Part shown: positions 14,613 to 21,009 of the stretch, piece after piece
Layout of the letters: the number at the start of each line of letters is the position of its first letter
Numbering within the stretch: the first letter of the stretch is position 1
Origin: a virus
DNA length: 24,604 nt
Direction: 5' to 3' (one strand)
IMG/VR virus record: IMGVR_UViG_3300018476_000041
Location: 1-24,604 of that record
Notes under the pieces: generated by a model
What the model was told of the DNA's origin: nothing
Databases searched by the model: none
What the model saw: the letters and a program-made list of their open reading frames with translations, nothing else
Translations under genes and position numbers: made by a program

Positions 14613-15704
14613 TTAGTTGATGAGTGCGGCCATCAACGATGCGTTCTGGGATGACCAAGCACGCATTGCCGGATCGATAACCAGATCGTGGTTGCGGTTG
14701 CACGCAGCCTTCGCGAACGTCACCGCGAACTCTTTCGGCATGCGCTCGATGTACTCGATCACAGGCTTCAGAGTTGCAGCAGTGACACGATGCGCGAGGC
14801 TGTAGATCACCAGCATCTGAGCATCGGGCTTCAGCGGCAGCTTTGCCTGCGAGGGGTTAGCCACGATGCTTTCGAACTTCGGCATCTCCCGCTCCAGACG
14901 GACGAAGGCGAAGTACTGCGTGGCACCTGCACCGATCAGGCCGATTGCACCTTCGACCGTCCGGGCATCATCGGGGAACTGCCCAATGCGCTTCTGCTTG
15001 ACCCGCATCTTGCGGTCCAGCATCACCAGCGACCGGGGAGTACACCACGGACCCTGCTTCTCAGGCACGCCATCCTGAAACAGGATCTGCGGGTTCTGGA
15101 TCGCGAACGCAATGGTCAGCGGCGAGACACCGTGAGCCGTTGCCCACTTCTCCCAAGACACCAGATCGTCCGAGATGTCGTACTCGCCCCGGCGGTTGAT
15201 GACGAAGTCGAACTCCTTGGTGACACCCGAGCGATCAGATGCACGGTTGGACGCGGCGATCACGCCCCAGCCAGCCTTGTTCTCACCACCCAGCACCCAC
15301 GGACCCAACTCCTTGTTGAGGAACAGTTCTGCAGAGACGCGCTTGGTGTCGGCTTCTGCCTGACCATATTCATCAAGGAAGAGAATACCGCGCTTGTATG
15401 CCCACGTCGGCTTACCTTGCGTAGTAATCTGCCACAGCGGCAGGGTCGGCTCAGAGACGGTGATCTTCTTGCCGTCGCCGAAGTCACGCTCGCCCTTGAA
15501 GAGGTAGCCCATGAGATCGGGCACCTGCTGGGTGGCGAGGAAGAGCTTGGCGAAGCCCCATTCGAAGCCGTCACGCTCTGACAGGACTTTGACGAGATGC
15601 TCGACGAACTCGGACTTGCCGCGTCCCGGTGCAGACTTAAGCTGCACGGAAATGCCAGCGTCAATGTCGTCAATGACTTCGTTCTCAAGGTCTGTGAAGT
15701 TCAT
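14613..15704 (-). CDS. MoxR-type AAA+ ATPase (363 aa)
   Basis: This is an AAA+ chaperone-like ATPase. Walker A is SAPGRGKS (24-31), Walker B LFLDE (108-112) and sensor 1 IAASNR near 149-154. A conserved FDFVINRRGEYDI stretch and a C-terminal helical lid follow. MoxR-family ATPases typically work with VWA-domain proteins to load metals or remodel complexes. The downstream metallopeptidase-VWA protein (12203-13576) is the obvious partner, although four features intervene. The start has AGGAG about 10 nt upstream, preceded by the CCACCCAC leader and by a GCGCACTC element overlapping the previous stop. RavA/ViaA and MoxR-VWA conflict systems are known relatives by architecture. Confidence 0.85.
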   Translation of the reverse strand: MNFTDLENEVIDDIDAGISVQLKSAPGRGKSEFVEHLVKVLSERDGFEWGFAKLFLATQQVPDLMGYLFKGERDFGDGKKITVSEPTLPLWQITTQGKPTWAYKRGILFLDEYGQAEADTKRVSAELFLNKELGPWVLGGENKAGWGVIAASNRASDRSGVTKEFDFVINRRGEYDISDDLVSWEKWATAHGVSPLTIAFAIQNPQILFQDGVPEKQGPWCTPRSLVMLDRKMRVKQKRIGQFPDDARTVEGAIGLIGAGATQYFAFVRLEREMPKFESIVANPSQAKLPLKPDAQMLVIYSLAHRVTAATLKPVIEYIERMPKEFAVTFAKAACNRNHDLVIDPAMRAWSSQNASLMAALIN

Positions 15705-15743
15705 AGTTCAGTTCTCCTGATGTGGGTGGGTGGTTTGAGTGCG

Positions 15744-16142
15744 CTACGCGATGAACTCGCTAGCTTTTAATGATTTGAGTTTCTGGTGTACGCTAACACC
15801 ATCTCTGGTTTCGCAGGTATGATAGGGACCGCATGTCGGACACTGGTGCCTGCGCCAGTATCCGTCATGACGTTTGGTTGTCATCTTGACGTTGCCGTAC
15901 CTGCCGCATTGGGGACAGCCCATGTTGATGGGCAGTCCGTCTTCCCTGATCGTGTTCGGAACAGGGACATTGCGGGGTGACTCAGCCAGTATCTTATCTG
16001 TCTGACCCTCATATCGCACCACCATGAAATGGTTGCGGCAGCTGGGGCAGGCAAACCACATCCTGACGTGGTCCGGCTTGGCTACGTAGTGCTTGAGCCT
16101 CGCTGACTTCTGACATTGTGGGCAAGCCATATAGGTTGGCAT
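15744..16142 (-). CDS. Tandem zinc-ribbon protein (132 aa)
   Basis: Four CxxC pairs are present: C7/C10, C32/C35, C76/C79 and C101/C104. This gives two zinc ribbons of the type MACPQCQKSARL...WFACPSC and GCPQCGRYG...HQCPTC. Tandem ribbons of this type are found in phage transcription or DNA-associated proteins (Ogr/Delta-like by general look); function is unproven. The start at 16142 follows the preceding stop by one base, and upstream in-frame starts lie in the preceding gene. Its TAG overlaps the first base of a GCGCACTC element. Confidence 0.75.
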   Translation of the reverse strand: MPTYMACPQCQKSARLKHYVAKPDHVRMWFACPSCRNHFMVVRYEGQTDKILAESPRNVPVPNTIREDGLPINMGCPQCGRYGNVKMTTKRHDGYWRRHQCPTCGPYHTCETRDGVSVHQKLKSLKASEFIA

Positions 16143-16143
16143 G

Positions 16144-16386
16144 TTACACCGTGATGGTTGGATTGCGGGTCTCGTAGTATTGGATCTCAACTACTTTCTT
16201 CTGAGTGCGCAACAAACTATGGCGCTGGTCGGGTGTTATCCTTTCATAGTGGTCGCGATCAATTACCAGCAAGTTGCTCTGCTCACTGAAGAGCGAGATC
16301 AACTTGGGGTGGGGCAGCGTGCCGTGTTCAACGTACCTGATGATACGCGGCAGGCCAGCGTCGTTAGTGAATGCGAAGTCGCTCAC
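16144..16386 (-). CDS. Small hypothetical protein with GTG start (80 aa)
   Basis: The product begins (M)SDFAFTNDAGLPRIIRYVEH and ends KKVVEIQYYETRNPTITV. No known domain was recognised. The start codon is GTG and overlaps the preceding TGA (GTGA). The downstream zinc-ribbon gene starts one base after its stop, so three genes are tightly coupled. One GAGTGCGC copy (16203-16210) lies inside this coding region. Confidence 0.6.
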   Translation of the reverse strand: MSDFAFTNDAGLPRIIRYVEHGTLPHPKLISLFSEQSNLLVIDRDHYERITPDQRHSLLRTQKKVVEIQYYETRNPTITV

Positions 16387-16760
16387 TCTACAGCCCTCGG
16401 TGCCGGACGTGCAGCCAGACGCATCAACTCATCACGAGCATCGCGGTCGGTTGTGGTGTTGGTGACTACCTGCCCGCCGTGGCGCGTGGTGTCAGGCTTT
16501 GCATGCAGCGTCTTGCTGACGAGGCGCGCGTAGCCGGTGATGTCGTCCCAATGATCAGCATGCGACGGATCGCCTGAGAGTACACGCGCGATCTTCATCG
16601 CGATCATGTCCAGCGACTCGCGCTGCATGTCGGTGAGGATCGCCCAGTTGTTGCCTTCCCGCATTGCTTGGCGCAGGTGCTGTGCAGTGCGCGAAGTATC
16701 TGCGTAGTTACCGTGCGTGGTCTGCCGGTCGGCAAGCACGTTATCGATTTGGTCAGCCAT
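16383..16760 (-). CDS. DUF6378-like phage protein (125 aa)
   Basis: The product starts MADQIDNVLADRQTTHGNYA. It contains WAILTDMQRESLDMIAMKIA and RVLSGDPSHADHWDDITGYA, a pattern I recognise as DUF6378, common in phages of proteobacteria, where helices carry conserved His/Asp residues. Function is unknown; the His/Asp pattern has led me to think of nucleotide metabolism (MazG-like), but this is inference. The ATG at 16758-16760 is supported by GGAG 8 nt upstream. A longer frame would overlap the preceding gene more. Confidence 0.78.
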   Translation of the reverse strand: MADQIDNVLADRQTTHGNYADTSRTAQHLRQAMREGNNWAILTDMQRESLDMIAMKIARVLSGDPSHADHWDDITGYARLVSKTLHAKPDTTRHGGQVVTNTTTDRDARDELMRLAARPAPRAVE

Positions 16761-16762
16761 AG

Positions 16763-16963
16763 TTACTTCTCCGGGTTGAAAGCGAGGTCGATTGCTTCGG
16801 GTTTGCCCCACACATAGTCCATGGCGGGAGTGCGCGTCGTGCGTTCAAGTTTCAGCCGTGCAGCAATCAGTGCCGCATTAGCTGTTGTGGCTTCGATGAA
16901 CATCAGCCGCGTGTCGTTGTGGTTGGTTGGGATCTTGGTGTATTCGATCCGGTATTCGGGCAT
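16763..16963 (-). CDS. Small hypothetical protein (66 aa)
   Basis: The product begins MPEYRIEYTKIPTNHNDTRL, has a helix TTANAALIAARLKLERT, and ends EAIDLAFNPEK. The fold looks like a strand-helix-strand mini-domain. No family is recognised. It has a strong ribosome binding site (AGGAG, 7 nt) that overlaps the stop of the preceding gene, and it ends 2 nt before the DUF6378-like start. A GAGTGCGC copy (16828-16835) lies within it. Confidence 0.6.
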   Translation of the reverse strand: MPEYRIEYTKIPTNHNDTRLMFIEATTANAALIAARLKLERTTRTPAMDYVWGKPEAIDLAFNPEK

Positions 16964-16972
16964 TGATATCTC

Positions 16973-17152
16973 CTATTTGATGAGGATCTGGATCTCGTCG
17001 TACAGCGTCCACACATCGCACACGATACAACCCTTCTCGTAATCAGGGCAGCGCGGGCCGTAGTACTTCGTGAAGTACTTCTCCATGTCTTTCAGGATCT
17101 TGGCGGTGTCTTCGTTGGCTTCCTCCTCGGTCGGATAGTTTTGTTTGGGCAT
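16973..17152 (-). CDS. Small Cys-containing protein (59 aa)
   Basis: The product begins MPKQNYPTEEEANEDTAKIL, continues with a charged helix, and then has RCPDYEKGCIVCDVWTLYDE. The three Cys (C-x6-C-x2-C) might bind metal. Its start has GGAGAG about 6 nt upstream. The start lies inside the frame of the upstream basic protein. Codon use and the sensible helix pattern favour this gene as real in the overlap. Function is unknown. Confidence 0.6.
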   Translation of the reverse strand: MPKQNYPTEEEANEDTAKILKDMEKYFTKYYGPRCPDYEKGCIVCDVWTLYDEIQILIK

Positions 17153-17300
17153 CGGGTCTCTCCATGAACAGCTGGAATTTCTTGGGGCGGGGAGTGCGCG
17201 GTTTGCGAGGCTTCTTGACCTTGGGGGCAGCGACCATGCCGTACGGCGTGGCGTATGGCCAAGGGCACATCTCGTCGTGGATGAGCTTCTTCTCTTTCAT
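17043..17300 (-). CDS. Small basic Pro/Lys/Arg-rich protein with an overlapping C-terminus (85 aa)
   Basis: The product begins MKEKKLIHDEMCPWPYATPY, then has a highly basic repeat-like stretch VKKPRKPRTPRPKKFQLF resembling DNA- or RNA-binding tails. The last 40 residues or so overlap the 59-aa gene in another frame and look like shadow sequence. Either the true stop was lost by a frameshift or the two genes genuinely overlap by 110 nt. The start is 2 nt after the preceding stop, with only a weak binding site, so it is probably translated by re-initiation. Confidence 0.5.
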   Translation of the reverse strand: MKEKKLIHDEMCPWPYATPYGMVAAPKVKKPRKPRTPRPKKFQLFMERPDAQTKLSDRGGSQRRHRQDPERHGEVLHEVLRPALP

Positions 17301-17302
17301 GA

Positions 17303-17980
17303 TTACTTCTCAAGTAACCGTTCGATGGTCTTCTTTAATTCCTGGCCCTTGGCAAAGAGCGTGTTGACCTGACTGGTGATGTTGCTCTGCAGCTCTCTTA
17401 GTTCTGCGAGGAATGCCTTTGCTTCTTCGCTGGCTTTGCTGCGGTTCTCATTCACGTCGGGGCCGAAGTATTCATCCCTGAGTGCGCTGACCCATGCACG
17501 CGGCACGCCGAGATCGAGGGACACTTTCTCGTCGGACCAGTTGTCGTGATAGCCAGTGGCTTCGCCGACATAGACCTCGTTGATCTTCTCGAAGATGATG
17601 CGCCTCTCGTCGCGTGTCATGGTCCGCGGCGGTTCGGTTGCTGGTGCAGTCTTGGGCGACGGGGGCGGTGACACGGGTGTCATGGGTACGATCTTGTTGC
17701 TTGCCATGTTGTCGTCTCGCTTTCTGTGGGATGCGATCTTGATTGCGGTGAAGCATTCGGGGCATCGGTTCTGGTGTGGGCTTCGACCGATTTTCCAGCC
17801 CAGCTTCTCGAACTTGGAGTTAGCAAAGCGCTCAGTTATTTCGTCGTCGTTGCCGTGAGAGCGCGATGTGTTCACGGGTAGTGATTGTGCTACTTGGCAG
17901 TGCCCGCACACGGCACGGGCTCCGCGTCGTGGCTGGCCGGATACGTCAACTGTGCAAATCTCCAAAGCTGCATAGGCCAT
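17303..17980 (-). CDS. Two-part protein: Cys-rich N-terminus and helical coiled-coil C-terminus (225 aa)
   Basis: The N-terminal part (1-90) has two CxxC pairs: CGHC in ARAVCGHCQVA and CPEC in NRCPECF. The stretch between (FANSKFEKLGWKIGRSPH) is familiar from small zinc proteins of proteobacterial phages. A Pro-rich linker (PMTPVSPPPSPKTAPATEPP) leads to a second module. That module has RDERRIIFEKINEVYVGEA, WSDEKVSLDLGVPRAWVSAL (HTH-like) and a C-terminal coiled coil. These look like two ancestral genes fused in frame; an internal ATG at 17705-17707 could also start the second part. The start at 17980 has AGGAG about 10 nt upstream and overlaps the DUF7448-like gene by 35 nt. A longer open frame to 18355 is a shadow. 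Confidence 0.68.
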   Translation of the reverse strand: MAYAALEICTVDVSGQPRRGARAVCGHCQVAQSLPVNTSRSHGNDDEITERFANSKFEKLGWKIGRSPHQNRCPECFTAIKIASHRKRDDNMASNKIVPMTPVSPPPSPKTAPATEPPRTMTRDERRIIFEKINEVYVGEATGYHDNWSDEKVSLDLGVPRAWVSALRDEYFGPDVNENRSKASEEAKAFLAELRELQSNITSQVNTLFAKGQELKKTIERLLEK

Positions 17981-18359
17981 CGTCGTCTTGCTCCTGTTGT
18001 GGGTTGGTGATGAGATGTTCACTGATGTCAAATCCGCCGTAGTATCCATTGTGAACGTTGTGATTGACGACTGTGAAGCTGCCAAGAAACGTGTCGACAA
18101 TGAGAAACTGTTCGTCGTGACAGCTTTCGTCATCGCGGTGCCCGGTGCGTGAGCTTGGCATAATGCGATACCCAACGAAAACCAGTCCCTCCCAATAATG
18201 GAGCGGATCGTCAGTGGACATATATCGCCGTTCACAGCAGTACTCTGCGATATCTGCGAGGATAAGTGTCCGATCTTCGAACTTGATAACCAGTTCGTTT
18301 TGTTCGATGCGGATACTTCTAATGATTTTGCCTCTGCAGGCTTTGGCTGCTTCATCCAT
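17946..18359 (-). CDS. DUF7448-like phage protein (137 aa)
   Basis: The product has IKFEDRTLILADIAEYCCER, then RYMSTDD, YWEGLVFVGYRI and a C-terminal GSFTVVNHNVHNGYYGGFDI. The combination C-C-E-x-R-Y-M-x-T-D-D plus T-x-V-N-H-N-x-H-N-G-Y-Y-G-G-F is, from memory, DUF7448, a beta-rich phage family of unknown function. Its invariant Cys, His and Asn residues suggest a metal or catalytic site. The start has AGGAG 6 nt upstream, directly preceded by TAG-CGCACTC of the upstream gene. It overlaps the next gene by 35 nt. Confidence 0.78.
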   Translation of the reverse strand: MDEAAKACRGKIIRSIRIEQNELVIKFEDRTLILADIAEYCCERRYMSTDDPLHYWEGLVFVGYRIMPSSRTGHRDDESCHDEQFLIVDTFLGSFTVVNHNVHNGYYGGFDISEHLITNPQQEQDDDGLCSFGDLHS

Positions 18360-18376
18360 GTGGGCTCCTGAGTGCG

Positions 18377-18550
18377 CTAAACTTTGAAAGGAAAGTCTTT
18401 ATTTACTTCGCGTTTGAAGTTGGCGAGTTCTTCTTGCTCACGCTGTATGATCATGTGCTCGTAGAGCACCTTGAAAGCCCGCATCTCGCGAAGCGATAGC
18501 TGACTGGCGAGCTTGATCATTGCAGTGATTGGTTCTTTGTCCAGTGTCAT
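18377..18550 (-). CDS. Small helical protein (57 aa)
   Basis: The product begins MTLDKEPITAMIKLASQLSL and continues as one long amphipathic helix (REMRAFKVLYEHMIIQREQE), ending NKDFPFKV. No family is recognised. The start overlaps the stop of the membrane peptide upstream as ATGA, with GGAG 8 nt upstream. Its TAG shares its last base with the first base of a GCGCACTC copy (18370-18377), which is immediately followed by AGGAG of the next gene. Confidence 0.6.
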   Translation of the reverse strand: MTLDKEPITAMIKLASQLSLREMRAFKVLYEHMIIQREQEELANFKREVNKDFPFKV

Positions 18551-18618
18551 CGGAGTGTCTCCAGTCCCATTACAAAGAGAAGTATGAAGATGATCCAGCA
18601 GTAAGTGTTCTCGCTCAT
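18547..18618 (-). CDS. Very small membrane peptide (23 aa)
   Basis: The peptide MSENTYCWIIFILLFVMGLE-TLR is nearly all hydrophobic from residue 7 to 19, so it should sit in the inner membrane. It has a GGGAG ribosome binding site about 8 nt upstream. Its start overlaps the preceding stop (TGATG) and its stop overlaps the next start (ATGA). That precise coupling at both ends is the main evidence that it is translated. Confidence 0.5.
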   Translation of the reverse strand: MSENTYCWIIFILLFVMGLETLR

Positions 18619-19100
18619 CAGAAGTCTCCCGGTGCTACTTGAGCGCAGGGAACGCCGTTCGCTCGCCACATATTCACAACACGCGAGCGATCATCGAATG
18701 CCATGATGGGTTCGTAACCATCAATGCGTAACTCCTGAAGTAACTCCTGCTTAATGATCGAGTCGTCGCGATAGTCCAGATCAGCACGCATGTAGAGTGG
18801 CATGTTCGGCAGCTTGGCTACTCTTTCCAGCCACTCCTGAGTAGCTGCACGCTGGCACTCGTTGCGACCGCTCATCAGGATCACGCGGTAGGAGAAGCGC
18901 TGCGTGCATGCCGTATTCCACAGCGTACGGCACAGTTCGATCATGTGCGGGATAGGTTTATCGGCGAAGCAGAAGTGCTTGAAGGCTTCCCAGTCCTTGG
19001 GCTTGGACTGGATGAAGTGCAGGCGGTGCGTCAGGTCCGCCAGCGTGCCGTCTATATCAAATACATAACAGGGCGTGGGTGGGTGAGTGCGCTCAGTCAT
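18618..19100 (-). CDS. HAD-family phosphatase, polynucleotide 3'-phosphatase-like (160 aa)
   Basis: This is a DxDGT-type HAD enzyme. D15 and D17 lie in VFDIDGTLAD, motif II is ILMSGR (S77), K117 lies in IIKQEL, and the acidic motif is AFDDRSRVVNMWR (D136, D137). The ending NGVPCAQVAPGDF is typical of the 3'-phosphatase domain of T4 PNK-like proteins and of stand-alone phage versions. The kinase P-loop domain is absent. It would clean 3'-phosphate ends of DNA or RNA, helping repair or tRNA/DNA end processing. The start overlaps the upstream TGA (ATGA). The first residues (TERTHPPTP) are encoded by a GCGCACTC element plus a CCACCCAC motif. Confidence 0.82.
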   Translation of the reverse strand: MTERTHPPTPCYVFDIDGTLADLTHRLHFIQSKPKDWEAFKHFCFADKPIPHMIELCRTLWNTACTQRFSYRVILMSGRNECQRAATQEWLERVAKLPNMPLYMRADLDYRDDSIIKQELLQELRIDGYEPIMAFDDRSRVVNMWRANGVPCAQVAPGDF

Positions 19101-19362
19101 CTTCGTAGTCCTTCAGGAATTGTTCAGCCAGTGAGTCCCATCCGATAACGCAGAGTTGGAGGAATTCATTCCTGTCGCAGCGGGTTGCGACGGCAGTGCG
19201 GATCAGTTCGTGCAGTATGATGGATGCAGCTATCTCTAGTATGTCTTTGGCTTCCATGCCGCCGATCTGGCAGGTGTGAGCGGTGTCTCGTATTGCCTTG
19301 CTGACACGCTCCCCCATGAGTTGGTACATGTCGTCAGTCATGACGTGATGCGTGCGCTTCAT
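19093..19362 (-). CDS. Small hypothetical helical protein (89 aa)
   Basis: The product begins MKRTHHVMTDDMYQLMGERV and is helical throughout (KAIRDTAHTCQIGGMEAKDI, then LEIAASIILHELIRTAVATR), ending in an acidic tail KDYEDD. No known domain was recognised. The start at 19362 overlaps the preceding TGA (ATGA) with GAGGAAGAAG upstream. A longer in-frame start lies inside the upstream gene and is less likely. Confidence 0.6.
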   Translation of the reverse strand: MKRTHHVMTDDMYQLMGERVSKAIRDTAHTCQIGGMEAKDILEIAASIILHELIRTAVATRCDRNEFLQLCVIGWDSLAEQFLKDYEDD

Positions 19363-19526
19363 TTCTCTTCTTCCTCGGGGAATGGAATGGGTGGGGTGAG
19401 AGTCGAGATCCATGTCGTCTCGTCGATGTCTCGGCTATATTCATCAGCTTCGTCAAACGATACGAACGGCCCGACGAACCCGAAGCCATCGCTCAGGTTG
19501 CCAATTACAAGGATGTATTGGTTCAT
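19359..19526 (-). CDS. Short conserved-looking phage protein (55 aa)
   Basis: The product starts MNQYILVIGNLSDGFGFVGP and continues FVSFDEADEYSRDIDETTW before ending FPEEEEK. The pattern of a strand, G-F-x-x-x-G-P-F, then an acidic helix is familiar from many short phage proteins of unknown function. ATGA overlaps occur at both ends (19523-19526 and 19359-19362), and AGGAA lies close upstream. It is probably a single small alpha/beta domain. Confidence 0.62.
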   Translation of the reverse strand: MNQYILVIGNLSDGFGFVGPFVSFDEADEYSRDIDETTWISTLTPPIPFPEEEEK

Positions 19527-19849
19527 TTCCTGTAGTCCCTCTTCTGTGGCTCAACTACATCGTCAGGGAAAACAACTCCCTTGCCGAAGATCCACTCAAA
19601 GCAAATGCAATCTCCACCATCGGTGATGATCACACGCTCGGTGAGCCCGGCATGGGCAGAGACGTTCATGGTGTAGTGGGCGGCGGCAGCGAGCGCTTCC
19701 GTGACGGGCACATAGCGCGCGACGTACTCGTATGATCCATCGGGAAAGAACTGGCAGACGCTGAAGCGCTCATCGCTGTCTTGGATCAGCTTGGTGATGC
19801 GTGCGTCTTCGATCTGGTTCGGTGTGCGGTTGTCGTTGTCATGTGTCAT
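19523..19849 (-). CDS. Small hypothetical phage protein (108 aa)
   Basis: The product begins MTHDNDNRTPNQIEDARITK and has a beta-rich centre (FSVCQFFPDGSYEYVARYVP). A helix VTEALAAAAHYTMNV and a final GDCICFEWIFGKGVVFPDD follow. No family name is known to me. The start at 19849 is chosen because GGAG lies 9 nt upstream and it overlaps the preceding TGA. In-frame ATGs further upstream lack spacing to a binding site. Confidence 0.62.
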   Translation of the reverse strand: MTHDNDNRTPNQIEDARITKLIQDSDERFSVCQFFPDGSYEYVARYVPVTEALAAAAHYTMNVSAHAGLTERVIITDGGDCICFEWIFGKGVVFPDDVVEPQKRDYRK

Positions 19850-20229
19850 CTTCTGCATCTCCAATATGCTTTGCCCCTGCCGTAGTAACGCTTGCCCTTG
19901 CCACGGCAGATGTCGGTTCGGGGTTTGTGTTTGAGTGCGCGAACTGGTTCTGGCTCGGCAGCCTCGGGCTGCCGTTCGGTATTTTGCGTTGGTGCTGCTT
20001 CCGGAGTTACTTCGGGAGCAACTATGATGCGCTCGGTTGGAATAATTCGAGGTGCTTGGTCCTGATACGCCTTCTTGAGAATTGTAGTGTGGTCAGCTAC
20101 TTCCACTGGCGCTTGCATTGCCTTCACCGGCACCGGGGGCGCATTGACTGCGCTCCAGATGGCGGTGATGAACAGGGCAAGCGCGAATGTGCAGCCCAGC
20201 AGTTCGACTGCAGAGCGGATGTGGCGCAT
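19846..20229 (-). CDS. Membrane-anchored or secreted small basic protein (127 aa)
   Basis: An N-terminal hydrophobic segment (residues about 8-29, VELLGCTFALALFITAIWSA) should act as a signal anchor. A Pro/Glu/Ala-rich periplasmic linker follows, then a basic Cys-containing end (RTDICRGKGKRYYGRGKAYW-RCRR) with two cysteines that may form a disulfide. This layout is common in small secreted phage or alphaproteobacterial proteins. A role in the periplasm, including lysis or host-wall interaction, is inferred. A strong AGGAG lies 6 nt upstream. The sequence TAG-CGCACTC-AGGAG forms the whole junction with the previous gene. Confidence 0.65.
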   Translation of the reverse strand: MRHIRSAVELLGCTFALALFITAIWSAVNAPPVPVKAMQAPVEVADHTTILKKAYQDQAPRIIPTERIIVAPEVTPEAAPTQNTERQPEAAEPEPVRALKHKPRTDICRGKGKRYYGRGKAYWRCRR

Positions 20230-20247
20230 GCGTGGCTCCTGAGTGCG

Positions 20248-20898
20248 CTAGACGGTTTTCGGGCTGATCCAAGTATTGAGTTGCTCGGCAGCGATCAGTA
20301 CTTCGGGCGAGCTATCCTGAATGCCGGGATACTTCTCGCCAGTGATGAGGTCTTCGAGGATCTTCTGAGCCTTCTTGATCTGGCCCTCGACGGTGACCGT
20401 CTTGGTGTTCTCGGACTTCGCCACTGCCGCCAAGATCATGTCATCGTCCATCGGCTCGTCGAGTTTCAGCTGTTCGCGAGCGACACAGACGTAACCCTCG
20501 TAAGGCGACTTGAGTTCGATGCCATCCTTCTTGGCCTTGCGCATTATGACGGTGGCACGGTTGAAGACATCGACTGCATCCCATTTTGGATTGGATGCGA
20601 ACAAACAGATCTGTCGCAACTTTGAGATGTTGGACTTCAGGCCCTTCTCAGTGCGGTCGTGGATCGCTCGCTTGCCTGCATTGATGATGAAGGCTTTGAA
20701 GACACGAGCGGCACCGTCGTCGCCGTTCTTGTCCTTGGAGAGATCGAGAACGCTGTCGTAGACGATGCGAGCAACGTGGATGGCGAGGTTCGGCATGGCG
20801 TCGTCGCCAGCGGCTTGGGCGTAGGCGAGGTCACGGACGATGGCCATGGCGTCGTCCAGACGTGTGTCGTTGGTCAGGTTGTGGGCGAGAGCAGACAT
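20248..20898 (-). CDS. Hypothetical protein of the accessory block (216 aa)
   Basis: The product begins MSALAHNLTNDTRLDDAMAI. It is predicted to be almost all alpha-helical, with segments ARVFKAFIINAGKRAIHDRT and KLRQICLFASNPKWDAVDVF, and ends NTWISPKTV. It may be DNA-associated (K/R-rich middle), but no motif is diagnostic. The start at 20898 has AGGAGGG about 6 nt upstream and is preferred over longer frames that run into the dyad at 20945-20976. It is one of the larger unknown early proteins here. Confidence 0.7.
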   Translation of the reverse strand: MSALAHNLTNDTRLDDAMAIVRDLAYAQAAGDDAMPNLAIHVARIVYDSVLDLSKDKNGDDGAARVFKAFIINAGKRAIHDRTEKGLKSNISKLRQICLFASNPKWDAVDVFNRATVIMRKAKKDGIELKSPYEGYVCVAREQLKLDEPMDDDMILAAVAKSENTKTVTVEGQIKKAQKILEDLITGEKYPGIQDSSPEVLIAAEQLNTWISPKTV

Positions 20899-20944
20899 AG
20901 TGATCCCTCCTGTGGGGGGTTTGGGTGGGTTATGGTGGAAGCAT

Positions 20945-20976
20945 CCCATGGGTTACTACTGAAAGCAACCCATGGG
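20945..20976. promoter_or_regulatory. 10-bp inverted repeat built from two CCCATGGG palindromes
   Basis: CCCATGGGTT (20945-20954) and AACCCATGGG (20967-20976) form a perfect inverted repeat with a 12-nt spacer. Each arm itself contains the 8-bp palindrome CCCATGGG. There is no T-tract, so a dimeric-repressor operator or an mRNA hairpin is more likely than a terminator. It lies between the gene ending at 21010 and the ribosome binding site of the 216-aa gene. Confidence 0.6.
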
Positions 20977-21009
20977 TAGCATTTGGGGGAGTCGCGCGTG
21001 TGAGTGCGC

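Noticed and set aside
14688-15581. Long plus-strand open frame of 297 codons antisense to the AAA+ ATPase
   Set aside because: It is the complement of a gene with full ATPase motifs; the composition (His/Arg/Leu-rich) is typical of a high-GC antisense shadow.
17981-18355. N-terminal extension of the two-part Cys/HTH protein to 350 aa
   Set aside because: The extension is the out-of-frame image of the DUF7448-like gene; the ATG at 17980 has its own binding site.
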